Below are positions 44,931 to 55,249 of a DNA stretch of 64,000 nt, in pieces. The DNA comes from Aspidiotus rigidus (Eukaryota > Arthropoda > Insecta > Hemiptera > Diaspididae), in contig JAVHKY010000012.1 in assembly GCA_035079385.1 (NCBI GenBank), forward strand, positions 6,724,501 through 6,788,500, given 5' to 3'. The notes beneath the pieces were generated by a model. It made no database searches, had not been told where the DNA came from, and was given only the letters and a program-made list of their open reading frames with translations. Every line of letters begins with the position of its first letter. The first letter of the stretch is position 1. Both the position numbers and the translations under genes were made by a program.

Positions 44931-46052
44931 AATAATACTACAATATGACCAAGTTTTTTTTTTTTTTGCAATTGACTTCTCAGAGGCAAGAGCCCCCAAA
45001 AAGTAAGTTTTATGAAAAAATCAGACAAAAACTGATCACCGTACTTGATAATAATAGTTGTAAATCCGCACCATGATATGGAAATTACAAAAGTTTTGGT
45101 ATAATAAATTCCAAGTAGGTATCATTCAGAGGGAACAATGCATCATCATTTGCAAAAGTTGATTCTGTTTTTCCCCCATACATGGAGGGATTGTGCAAGT
45201 TTATCATTTCTTGTAGTATTTTGTAGTTGAAGCAATTCTTATCCTTTGAGACGTAAAGTAGGTTCTTTCCAATTTGAATTTTGAATTATTTTAAAATTAC
45301 TTCAACTCAAAAGATAACCTCAACTTCTGTTACATGAAAACTGAAAAATTATTACTTGGAAATGTTTAAAAATATTTTCAATTTATCAGATGACGTGATG
45401 AAAAAAGAAAATCTCTGTTCATAATTAAATGATCTTTCTCAAGAATTGAGTCAGAGAAATTACGTTCATTTGAGTTTGAAAAAACTTGAACATAGAATAT
45501 TTCAAGTATGATGTCCACATGGCTTTAGTTGGTGTTCCTCTTTAACGTTTTTGCCCAAGAGGTACGGACTTTGCTTCAATGGGAACGTTGACTATGTGCA
45601 ATCTATTCTCATGCCTAATAAATGCTTGCTAATTATAATCGTACTAGTTGAATCGAGTGCGACACACCGACGGTTGGCAGAAAAAATTGAATAGTTTTCT
45701 ATCAGAAAAATTAATTTTCACAATACCTCATAATTTATGTGATACAATAACACTTACGTTATCACTAAACTTGAGGTGGTTTGGAATCCTATTGTACAAG
45801 CTCGTAACTATACAGTCTTTTAACAAATCGAAATCGCATATCTAGCCCACTAAGGGCCCTAGGTGGAGAATTGGCTGAGTGTTCGTTGACGATAACTGGT
45901 CCCGGACATACAAAGGTTCGATGCCATTAACGCCAATGTCCTCCGCTTCCTCGCTGTGTCGAGTAACAGGTTCTCGAGGAATATTTGGGCCAGAAGCGTA
46001 CGTTTCAAAGTGTGGTCCAGGTCCGTCCAAATCAACAACTCTTTTCCCGTAG
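44931..46052. other. Intergenic, contains dispersed repeat Y sequence
   Basis: Apart from the repeat at 45155-45270, no supported feature. The GC-richer stretch from 45880 on has overlapping open frames on both strands (45842-46122 minus) with no recognisable domain. Confidence 0.4.
45155..45270. repeat. Dispersed repeat Y, partial copy 2
   Basis: Matches 52755-52869. Core: TTTTTCCCCCATACAT, TTGTGCAAGTTTATCATTTC and TTATCCTTTGAGACG. Together with 40763-40871 it indicates that 52375-52870 is a longer member of one dispersed family. Confidence 0.85.
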
Positions 46053-46176
46053 AGTCGTAATCGGGACCTACAGCACGTGTTTCCAGGCGAAGTTGAAGGA
46101 CACCAGGGCCGACAGCACGCATCTCTACGGCCGGAGCTTCGGGGTCGACGTCGCGTGCCTCAATTCACTTGAGCTT
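46053..46176 (+). CDS. Candidate internal exon of an unidentified host gene
   Basis: A 124-bp open segment between an acceptor (TCTTTTCCCGTAG) and a consensus donor (GTAAGT). In the frame VVIGTYSTCFQAKLK... 34 of 41 codons end in G or C, in sharp contrast to the AT-rich surroundings; peptide landmarks are TCFQAKLKDT and LYGRSFGVDVACLN. Such a GC3 bias and flanking splice signals suggest a real plus-strand exon or a recent copy of one. The protein family is not recognised. The reverse strand is also open here, so the strand call rests on GC3 and splice sites. A hAT remnant starts just downstream. Confidence 0.4.
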
Positions 46177-46183
46177 GTAAGTT

Positions 46184-46540
46184 TTAGCACCGAATTCGTT
46201 GTTTTTTTATTCGGCCGCTTTGTCCTATTGGCAGCAGAAAATTTCCGATGATATCCGCGCCAAGTGAACTGAAATCTTGAACTGTACCGATGAAAACTCG
46301 TTTTTCGGTATTATCTAATAGTGGATCCTGAATGTGGAAGAACGTTTCTGATTTGTCATTATCAGTTTGATAGAACCCAACGAACATTTCTTCAGTAATT
46401 AATTCATCAATCATGTATCTTGCGGAGAAGCTAACTTGTTCCACTTGTCGTACATCTGATGTCTCATCTAGCATTAGAACGTGATAATATTTCCCTTTTT
46501 TGATTTCAGCCCACATTTTAGTGAAAACAAAGAAGTACAT
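46184..46540 (-). pseudogene. hAT DUF4371-type transposase N-terminal fragment
   Basis: A 118-residue frame: EIKKGKYYHVLMLDETSDV (first catalytic Asp region of ZMYM-like hAT proteins), then RQVEQVSFSARYMID and EEMFVGFYQTD. Related elements have 'KYYSIILD.TPDVS..EQ' followed by 'LGF' in this order. It is the N-terminal part missing from the copy at 35.2-37.8 kb, but the two are far apart and in separate contexts, so they are probably fragments of different copies. Confidence 0.65.
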
Positions 46541-48671
46541 GCCTCTCTTCCGCGTACGAAATCTGGTATGTCGCGCGAACGAAGGAGTAAAATGCTAATT
46601 AATTTCGTATTTCCTCATTTTTCGTTACCTACATACGTCTACATGTAAATCTTCATGAGCAGTGAACAGTACGGTTTCGAAAATTCTGGTCTAGAGCAAC
46701 CCCAGCCTATCGCTGTTGTATAAAGCTAGGTGTAAATTTACAACGAAGTCTTTTTTCATTCTAGTCAAGTACCCGGCTCCTCCAATTGACTTTTTTGTTG
46801 TGTGGTGGCTCAGAAGTCACATTTTTTGTAGCAAGTTCCGCCCACAACCAGATTTCCAACAACTGACTGTTTATTCTGAATGATCTCGTCTAAATCATCA
46901 TAAATAGGTACTCAAATATCCATTATTTCCGCTCAACGGAAATGCTTATCGTCTCAATTTCCTCTTAAAAATGTATTAATGAAGTACAGGGGCGTGATTG
47001 GCTCGAAGATGTTGGTCAAATTTGCCGAGTAAATGTAGGTATTCTAACGGCGCGTCTGTTTCTTATAGACCTCACTCATTTCGAATTTATGAAATGTTGC
47101 GAATGAACCGCTAAAGATCTCGATGAGGGTAATTTCGCGAATTAGAATTCTCGCATTAGCTATTTGATGAAAATAACGTTCGAAGGTAAAATGGAATGAA
47201 GAAAAAAAAAAAAATCTCATTGAAAGGACGGTGTCGATACATTTTTTAGCCTCTATTACGATCGAGAAAGAGGGTAATAACGAGTGAAGAAAGGATGCTC
47301 TTTCGCATTTCTGTTAACGAGCTTTTAAACTCCATTAAGCTTTTGATAAATGTATGTTCGACGCGAAATATTTCCCTATCGTCAATTTATACGAATCCCA
47401 TCTCATTTTCTTACGTATTTTATCACAATGGAACTCGACTTTTGTCGATGTCGTATTCCACACGAGGTCCGTACCCAATTAAAGGAAATTTTATCAGATC
47501 GAATCGCGAAAAGCCAAGTGTTCGAATGTACAAAATAATTGACATGTAATTTGGTGCATTACGTTCTGCATTTCCTTCAGCAAAAAGAGTAATGCGCTTA
47601 GTTTCTTTAGTAAAAGTAAGAAGAAAGTGACACCTAGAAAGTACATATATTAAAGCCTATATTTCTTGCTGATTATTGCACTCGAGGCAAAATATCCACT
47701 AGTGAAGATGATACAGAGCCGGAAACAAATTGAATGTAAATCAATTTAATATACCTACAGGAGATGACTGCGTTGTCGGATCCGAATTCCCAGAGAAGTT
47801 ATAAAATTGAAAAAGGAAAGTAATACGCGATATGGCGTGCGGAAGTTGGGGTGGAAAAGAAGTATGCATGAATTGTTACCTAGGCTTATTGAAATGTGGT
47901 GAATGTAGCCGGAATATCGAGTTGAAAGGAGCGTATAAAATTGGATGTTTCAAAAACCAATGATAGAGAGAGAGAATGGGCGAAAAGAAGAGGACGAATA
48001 TTTTACTACGTAGCGAATACGTATCTGAAATTTGGTCACCTCGTCGTTTTCATTCTTCGTAAAATCGTTATAATTAATCTTGAATTTAAAAAGAAAAAAG
48101 GACTTCGTAAAACAAGAGAAATTTGTCAGTTCAATAACTTTGTGTAAGAAAGCTTTGTTAATAATGTTGAAGATTGTAAAAAATTTCTAAAATTCACGCG
48201 AAGCGAGCGCTCTTGATAAAAACGCCATCAACTGACTATATAAAATGAAAAAACTAGAAGTATAGAGAAAGGTTGCGAAAGTTTATTAATGAGAGAAGAG
48301 TCATTCTTGACGAACATGGAGTGCTTCAACAAGTTTCAAAACAACAATCTCGTTCACTAGAGCTAAACCACACCGCTTTGATAATTGCGATGTTTTCAAG
48401 TAGTAGGATACGCCTACTTAATTTACGCTCCTCGGGCAAAAGTCGGGTGTTGTTTTTGAAACAACGACTTGTTTCGGGTATGAGGCGGAGAATTTTTGGG
48501 AACATTCGAAGAATGACTCTTGCCTCTTTGATCGACCTAGGCTATACACGGCTTTTTACGTTAGAGGGGTACGCTTTAAAACGGAAGTTGCAAACCTCAT
48601 CAAAGTGTGTTCGTCTTCAATTGAAAGGATCTTGTTTTCCATGACTCGATTCACATCAGAATCGAATTAAC
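46541..48671. other. Intergenic; contains repeat X copy 2
   Basis: No supported gene. A 123-residue plus frame at 48273-48644 is Arg/Leu-rich without recognisable motif. A-run at 47202-47214. Confidence 0.4.
46903..47155. repeat. Dispersed repeat X, copy 2
   Basis: Counterpart of 39107-39370, including GGTACTCAAATATCCATTAT. The copies share no evident terminal structures. Confidence 0.7.
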
Positions 48672-48683
48672 TGAATGAAATTT
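48672..48683. repeat. 12-bp target-site duplication, left
   Basis: TGAATGAAATTT, identical to 51741-51752, directly bracketing the Penelope-like element. Confidence 0.85.
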
Positions 48684-48889
48684 AAACGAATACGTTCCTC
48701 AAGGTTACGGCTATCCATAATGAACGCGAAAAACGAATACTCCGAAGGGAGAGTAAACAATGCAAACCACAGAAAAATACAAGACGACGAGCGCATTCGG
48801 TTAATAAACCATATTCAAGCCTGAAATGAAAGCAAGTGACGAACAGAAAAGAAGAGCAAGGTATTAAGATTGTGGTGTGAATCATAAAC

Positions 48890-49774
48890 CAGTTCGATCA
48901 GGCCATCTTCCGGAATGTACGAGTTGAGTACAGTGACAACGTCGGTGTTTAGATGACGCATTATCTCTATATGCTCCAGGGCGATGCGCTTACGATAGGA
49001 ATTCTCCTTATGGAGGAGCTTTTCGGATCCCTCACGGAAGCTGTGGCCACTGTTTATTCAATGATCAGCAAAAGCTGACACCCCTAAGTCTCCCTTCTTC
49101 CAAGACTTCAGGTGCTCAGCTACTCTAACTTTCATTTGGCGGCTGGTCTCACCAATATAAAAGCCTCCACAATACCCACATTCCAATTTGTAAACACCAC
49201 TCCTCTCATCAACAGGTATGGAGTCCTTCAGTCTCACAAACAACCTCTTGACTGTGGTAGGGTTGTAAAACGCGGGTCTGAAGCCAAACGGGCGAAGGGC
49301 CCGACCCAATTGCTGGGAGAACTTCCCCAAGAAAGGGAGACTGATCCAACGCAAACGGCGATTACGGATCTTGTCTCGGGGGAGGGAGGTGGTGGAATCA
49401 AGAAAGCTCCTCGTAACTTTCCTCCGAACCATCACGTCAACATCGACATTGACCCCATTCACTCTGGCCAGGTGTTTTATTGTGAGTAAATCTTTCGGAC
49501 TCAAAGGAATACGAGTCAGTCTGTGAACTAGGCTGTGGTAAGCAGCCATCTTATGAGCAACAGGACCGAACGAACCACCGGGGACTAAAATATCGGTCAT
49601 AGTATCTTTCCTGTAAATTCCAAACTTATGGATACCGTCTATTATAGAGATCGCTAAATCCAAAAAGTTAATGGAAAATACCCCTATTTCAACGTAGATT
49701 TGATGGGAGGGTACCAGGAATTGAGATACCTCAGAAACTCGCCAAGAAGATCTGGGTGACCAGTCCAGGTACAT
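48890..49774 (-). pseudogene. PLE linker and GIY-YIG endonuclease, minus copy
   Basis: Continues the RT after a frameshift: INFLDLAI (last RT motifs), HKFGIYRKDTMTDI, SFGPVAHKMAAYHSLVHRL (PLE connector), then SGVYKLECGYCGGFYIGETS with RQMKVRVAEHL, the GIY-YIG nuclease core (GVY...FYIG, with the conserved Arg in the helix). A stop at SAFADH (49058) cuts it; GHSFREGSEKLLHKEN follows in frame beyond. The plus copy keeps an intact version of this part. Confidence 0.85.
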
Positions 49775-50778
49775 AGAACGTCATCAACGTACCTGTGCCA
49801 ATAGTGAATATGATTAAGTAACTCCTGATTCGAGGAAAAGAGGTCAAGTTCAAACTTAGACATGAAAATTTCGGAGATGAGAGAGCCTAAAGGTGATCCA
49901 ATAGGGATCCCTACTTCATCAGGAAACTCGAAAAATTTTCCTTCAAATTTCCAGTAGTTGGGGGACCAGCAAATATTCAGAAGATCGAAATATTCCTGAA
50001 GCTCCTTGTGAGGAATATTGGCTTTGACGAGTAGCTCACCCATACGCTGGATAGTAGCAGCCCTAGGAATATTCGGGAACAAACCAATAACGTCAAACGA
50101 GCAGATGGTCGTTCCCGGGGGAAGACTTACATCCTTGAGGACGTCAGTTAAAGAGGCAGAATTCAAGACCGAATGGGGGGATTCAAAATCAATTCGATTT
50201 TTGAACCAACGGTCAAGGAATCTGGCAAGGAGGTAGGTGGGGGAGGAGATGAAAGAAACAACGGGTCGCATCGGGGTATTGTTCTTATGCACTTTGGGCA
50301 TCCCGTAGAGGAGGGTTGGTGTGGGCTTAGGAACAAGGAGGGCTTTTTTCAAAGCAGCAGTTTTCATAATAGCCTCACTCCTGTTGATGACACTCCTAAC
50401 TTCTCTAACGTGGTTAGGGAAAGTTGAATCCTCACTCTCTTTAGCACCACACTGCTGGAGGACTTCATGGACCCTAGAAGAATAGGCCGACTCCTCCATC
50501 ACCACAACAGTATTGCCCTTGTCAGCCTTAGTGACGATTAAATCTCCCTCTTTCATCTTCCTCTTCAAACCATGAATCACTCCTCCCAATTTATTATTCA
50601 TGCGAGGGAGGGAGTTATTACGAACTGATTCGGCACAAACTTTCTGGGTATTAAAACCAGGACCAATTTTAACCGCAAGATCGGCAACAACATTCGCCAA
50701 GATTTCATCCTTCATGAGGGGAGGTAAACTGAATTTCAAACCTTTCTCAAGGAGGGCAGTTTCGTCACTATTGAACAC
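49684..50778 (-). pseudogene. Penelope-type reverse transcriptase, minus copy
   Basis: A 364-residue frame, N-terminally truncated (starts at FNSDETALLEKGLKFSLPP, normally preceded by further sequence). Motifs: DLIVTKADKGNTVVVM (about residues 108-123), LLYGMPKVHKNNTPMRPVVS (about 165-185), SFDVIGLFPNIP (motif A, about 228-240), GIPIGSPLGSLISEIFM (motif B, about 292-308) and HYWHRYVDDVLCTW (motif C, about 328-341). PLE reverse transcriptases are related to telomerase and carry a GIY-YIG nuclease downstream, as here. A frameshift near 49690-49770 separates RT from nuclease; otherwise catalytic residues are intact. Confidence 0.9.
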
Positions 50779-50794
50779 TATCTGACTATTATTT

Positions 50795-51595
50795 ATGAGG
50801 GGGTGGTTTGGAATTTACAGGAAAGATACTACGACCGATGTTTTAGTCCATGGTGGTTCGTTCGGTCCTGTTGCTCACAAGATGGCTGCCTTTCATAGCC
50901 TAGTTCACAGACTGACTCGTATTCCTTTGAGTCAGTCTGCCTTCAAGAAAGAGTTACTCACAATAAAACACCTGGCCAGAGTGAATGGGGTCAATGTCGA
51001 TGTTGACGTGATGGTTCGGAGGAAAGTTACGAGGAGCTTTCTTGATTCCACCACCTTCCTCCCCCGAAACAAGATCCGTGATCGCCGTTTGCGTTGGATC
51101 AGTCTCCATCTCTTGGGAAAGTTCTTTATCGAATTGGGTCGGGCCCTCCGCCCGTTTGGCTTCAGACCCGCGTTTGACAACCCTACCACAGTCAAGAGGT
51201 TGTTTGTGAGACTGAATGACCCCATACCTGTCGATGAGAGGAGTGGTGTTTATAAGTTGGAATGTGAGGATTGTGGAGGCTTTTATATTGGTGAGACCAG
51301 CCGCCAAATAAAAGTTAGAGTAGCTGAGCACCTGAAGTCTTGGAAGAAGGGACCCTTAGGGGAGTCAGCTTTTCCTGATCATTTAATAAACAGTGGCCAC
51401 AGCTTCCGTGAGGGATCCGAAAAGCTCCTCCATAAGGAGAATTCTTACCGTATGCGCATCGCCCTCGAGCATATAGAGATAATGCGTCATCTAAACATCG
51501 ACGGTATCACTGTACTCAACTCGTACATTCCGGAAGATGGCCTGATCGAACTGGTTTATGATTCATACCGCGATTTCTCGTTTGGACAATCTTAA
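50795..51595 (+). CDS. PLE connector and GIY-YIG endonuclease, plus copy
   Basis: A 266-residue frame open to a natural-looking stop. From the junction it reads FGIYRKDTTTDVLV, the connector, then SGVYKLECEDCGGFYIGETS, RQIKVRVAEHL, SAFPDHLINSGHSF and LLHKENSYRMRIALEHIEIM. The Cys pair before the GGFYIG strand and the His/Glu-rich C-terminus are standard for PLE nucleases. The RT is absent, so it cannot act alone. The apparent Met near the junction is fortuitous. It is better preserved than the minus-strand copy. Confidence 0.85.
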   Translation: MRGWFGIYRKDTTTDVLVHGGSFGPVAHKMAAFHSLVHRLTRIPLSQSAFKKELLTIKHLARVNGVNVDVDVMVRRKVTRSFLDSTTFLPRNKIRDRRLRWISLHLLGKFFIELGRALRPFGFRPAFDNPTTVKRLFVRLNDPIPVDERSGVYKLECEDCGGFYIGETSRQIKVRVAEHLKSWKKGPLGESAFPDHLINSGHSFREGSEKLLHKENSYRMRIALEHIEIMRHLNIDGITVLNSYIPEDGLIELVYDSYRDFSFGQS

Positions 51596-51740
51596 TACCT
51601 TGCTCTTCTTTTTTGTTCGTCAGTTGCTTTCATTTCAGGCTTGAAGATGGTTTATTAACTGAAAAAGCGCTCGTCGTCTTGTATTTTTTTGCGGTTTGCA
51701 CCGTTTACTCTCCCTTCGGAGTATTCGTTTTTCGCGTTTA

Positions 51741-51752
51741 TGAATGAAATTT
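51741..51752. repeat. 12-bp target-site duplication, right
   Basis: TGAATGAAATTT, matching 48672-48683. Confidence 0.85.
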
Positions 51753-54389
51753 CCTGTAACCCCCTAGTTGGATGTCCTAATTTGTTTCTAGGAAGGGCAA
51801 CTTTGCGGTCAACTATTAATGAATCCGCTATTATCAACAGGAAATGGTCCTGCTCCAAACAATGTTATCAAAATTTTTGATTTGAGCGACGTTAAAGTGG
51901 TAACTCACTTCTCTAAAAAGAGAAAATCTCTTAGTTCTGGGGAAATATATACATTATTGTTCGTCACAGGGTGCTAGCCGTTTTATGTGTGTGGGTCAGC
52001 GACGAGCTCGACTTCAAACGGATTGCCACGTCTGTTGATCGCCCCCTGTACAGGGTTAAAGTCTTGTGCAACGATGATAGGATTACAGAAAGACTGATCA
52101 ACTCGCCTTGCTATAAGTCACGGTCGCAAAGTTTCATTTTCTCTTTGGTTGATACGCACCGGCCTTAGCAAGAACTCCCCAAATGATCTGATGACACTAC
52201 ACATATGCGTTCTCTCCTTTATTTACTTTCTTCGTCCTTATCCAGTGTGCTGTAATGACCACAAGGACGCGTGGCAGTGTGAGTATTCATAAGAGGTTGA
52301 AAAATTTTCGCATAAAATATTTGCCTCAATCGAGAATGAATATCTATCGGTTGAATCGAACGACAAATGTTGGAACTATCTCAGCAGACGCCTTTCGCTA
52401 AGCCTGCAATTATTGTGAATCGTCTCGGACCCTTTAGAGAACGACGAAAATTTATCATATTTGTGTGTTTCCTGCGAAATTGCACTATCAAGATGCTGAA
52501 AATTACGTTCATTTGAGGTTAGTAGCACGTAGACACGTAACTATAAAGGAAAAAATAGTCTCGAAATCATAGCTCATCATGTCGAATCATAACAAAAATA
52601 AAATTGGTAAAGAACTTTAAGATTCGACTTCGATAAAGAGAACAAAAAACAAAAAACTAATGAAATTAATTTAAGAGGGTCAGAAAAGAGGTCGAAAAGT
52701 GAAAGAAAAATGAAAATTAAATTAAATAAAAATTAGAACAATTCTAGAAGGAACAAAGTTGATTCGTTTTTCCCCCATACATAGAGGTATTGTGCAAGTT
52801 TATCATTTCTTGCACTATTTCGTAATTGTGGCAATTCTTATCCTTTGAGACGCGAAGTAGATTCTTTCCAGATGAAATATCACTCAGAGTTCTCCTCTAC
52901 ATTTTATTTCTCAGTTTTGTTTTATCTTGAGTGACTCCTGAGAAAACACGGCCGCGATGCTGTGTGGCAAAATGAGAACAAACGTGATCAATTTGGTAGC
53001 CTAACCGTATGCTGGCCTCCCAGAACCCAACTCAATATTGGCTACATCTTTATAAAATTTCAAAATGTTTGCGCTAAATTAAATCGTTGATCAAATTTTC
53101 GAATATTCTCGACAAGTCATTATAGTCACAAAAGTCCATCTGAATATCCTATCCACGTGATGGAACGAAATGAAGTTATTTCAACTGAAAAGATTTGATG
53201 ATGCTTACAAATTTCGTGTTATATTTCTTCATTTTTTATAATATTGCAAATTATGAAACCTGCCTATCTTGATGTATTTTTACGAGATAGCAGTGCTCGA
53301 TGGATATTTTTTAAATCAGCGCTCAAGAGAACTATCTTCGAGACAATTGAGAATTTACCGAGATTTAAAATGCTTTTGAAGCAATTTTCGACTAACGCCA
53401 TGTTGACGAAAAATATCGTCATCCAGAAAGACGGAAGTGTCAATTGGTAACGTTTTGAACGAGAGATGGTGGAAAAATATTAAATTGTCGAAAGACATCG
53501 TTCACTTCGAACGAGGGCAAAGAAAAAGGAATGAAGCATTTTAAATATGCGAGAAAGAGCCACAAAATTGTCGGTCGTTTCAATGGAATGTTATAAAAAA
53601 ATATGATAAAAGTGGGGTGGAAATTATTAATAGGCCAATAAAGGTCGTGAAAAAGATACCACGTCATGAACGAATAAACGTCGTACCCTCGAAAGATATG
53701 TACTTCGGAAGAATAAAAATTAAGAAGGTCAATTGTTTCGCGTTCCCTTTTCTCGTTTTTCCCCCTTAATCGTACTAATTATTTTTCTAATTTATTGGCG
53801 CATATTTTCTGCTGTATCGTACCCTATATATACTTGTTGAGGTATGCCGTTGTGGTACGAAATGAAACTTCGTCGACGTGCTTCTTAAAGTGAACGCGAG
53901 ACCGAGGACATCGAAAGAGTGAAAGACATTCTGCGTGATCCCATTTTGTTTATCAACTATTTTTTATTATTATTTTTTTTTTTTCTAAATAGAAAGATAG
54001 CAATGAAAGTTCTAATAAATTTTTACGAACCGAATTCAATTTCGCAGTAATTAGTTGCAAGTTTTATGAATTTTCTGACGTCACGCCCTTATTTTTGTTG
54101 GTCCTTTTTCTATAAGAAGGCTTTCTAAAAATATCTCACTGCTGACGTCACACCTTGCACGATCTCGCGAGTTTTCTCGACGTGTTACGTTACGCCCTGA
54201 TCTTCGTGAGCTCTTCATCCATGAATGAAAAAGCTTTTGTAACTTATATTATCGAGTACCGACTCGCAAGATTACAGTGTTTTACGAGTATAAATTAAAG
54301 CGCAAGATCTGGTTGAACATATGCTGTTGACTGGATGTTACCTAATCAGAATATAACCAACGCAAGCGAAGACTGTGTTGATAAAATAG
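51753..54389. other. Intergenic with dispersed repeat Y
   Basis: Apart from repeat Y (52375-52870), no supported feature. Small frames (51971-52168, 53244-53450, 53440-53667) have no motifs. T-rich tract at about 53965-53985. Confidence 0.4.
52375..52869. repeat. Dispersed repeat Y, longest copy
   Basis: Its left part (52375-52477) matches 40763-40871 and its right part (52755-52869) matches 45155-45270. The short stretch AAATTACGTTCATTTGAG near 52500 is also present near 45460. No inverted termini or coding capacity seen. Probably a decayed non-autonomous element or dispersed non-coding repeat. Confidence 0.75.
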
Positions 54390-54860
54390 TTGGAAATTGT
54401 GAATTGTATATAATCATTATTAAGTAGCTCGACATTGCATTGTGATTAGAGAGAGCTCCTCCAGTTTGTTCAGTAAGCGGCCCTTAGACGCTTGATGAGT
54501 GAGTTGAATTTCAGAACTCTCTAACTTGTGTTCAGAGTCGTTCAGGTACCTCGCGAAGACGAAGGGCTCGAGCGCGCGTACGCTCGCAGATGGATCTTTC
54601 CAGTTTGACCCACATAAGTGTCAAGACAATGTCCACACTGTGACCGGTCAACTCCCTTCGGAGGACAATCTTTTGGCAGGATCTAATGAGAAGTAAACTG
54701 TCCCAGCATTCTCGCGAGCTTTCCTCTGTTCGGAAGTGCAGTTAATATACCGCGAGCGAATGTTTCGCTTGACCGGTTGATATTCCGGAAGCGGTTCGAA
54801 TAGAATAAAAACGTTGTGGATTGATGTACTTCGTATTACATTCGGAGCCGATTAATGTGA
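54390..54860 (-). pseudogene. Second Penelope-type GIY-YIG fragment (diverged lineage)
   Basis: Not an intact ORF but clear on translation of the minus strand: ILPKDCPPKGVDRSQCGHC and then LDTYVGQTGKIHLRAYAR (about 54665-54575), the GIY-YIG core with Cys ligands in the usual PLE spacing. Further downstream, LTHQASKGRLLNKLEELSLI (about 54505-54445) is the helix that follows the nuclease in this group. Upstream, RGKLARMLGQFTSH may be the connector. Stops and frameshifts are present. It differs strongly from the 48.7-kb element (TYVGQTG against FYIGETS), so it is a different lineage. Confidence 0.7.
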
Positions 54861-54916
54861 ACGACTGATTTCTATATTATAATGGTTTCAACAGGTAATT
54901 TAGTCTGCGAATGACA

Positions 54917-55249
54917 TCATTTATAATGCTTCTTCTTACAAAGGTGAAGGTGGTTAGCTAGGGAGGCGTCCGGAGGCAAATCATCTTCTTCCCTGTCTGT
55001 TCCAAGTTTACTGTTCTTCTGAGTAAAATTATGTTGGAATGCCTTTTCCTGGCAAAATATCTTCCCGTCAGAAGGACCCTTTCTATTCCCCCGTCCTATT
55101 GGTTTTAAGGGAGGATGTTCGTCGAAAATGTCAGTCATTCGCCAGTTGGTTCGCGCTTGATTGTGATGTGAATAAGGACTGGAGGAGGAAGGAATGATTG
55201 GAAGTCTGATAAATACAAAACTGGCACCATACAACGAGGAAAATATCAC
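54917..55249 (-). CDS. Hypothetical ORF, 110 aa
   Basis: Polar frame with a protein-like composition in its second half (MTDIFDEHPPLKPIGRGNRK, then acidic DREEDDLPPDAS, ending HLHLCKKKHYK). It lies 5' of the GIY-YIG fragment on the same strand and could be a further degraded part of that element, but no RT motif is visible. Function unknown. Confidence 0.25.
   Translation of the reverse strand: MIFSSLYGASFVFIRLPIIPSSSSPYSHHNQARTNWRMTDIFDEHPPLKPIGRGNRKGPSDGKIFCQEKAFQHNFTQKNSKLGTDREEDDLPPDASLANHLHLCKKKHYK

Larger units (their letters stand above)
48684..51740. mobile_element. Penelope-like element, head-to-head inverted composite
   Basis: Two copies of one element lie back to back within a single insertion bounded by a 12-bp duplication. 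The minus-strand copy runs 50778 to 48684 (RT, linker, GIY-YIG, 3' region). The plus-strand copy runs from about 50800 to 51740 (linker, GIY-YIG, 3' region) and joins it at about 50790-50800. The outer arms are inverted repeats of roughly 0.95 kb at high identity, and both outer ends finish in GAGTATTCGTTTTTCGCG. Partly inverted, 5'-truncated structures are characteristic of Penelope-like elements. Confidence 0.85.

Noticed and set aside
45870..45925. tRNA or tRNA-derived SINE: TGGCTGAGTG followed by GGTTCGATGCC
   Set aside because: A-box and B-box like strings are present, but I could not fold a cloverleaf and no other copies were seen in the window.
48684..48900. Hammerhead ribozyme at the Penelope-like element end
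   Set aside because: Such ribozymes are known in PLEs, but I did not find the conserved CUGAUGA and GAAA core at either end.
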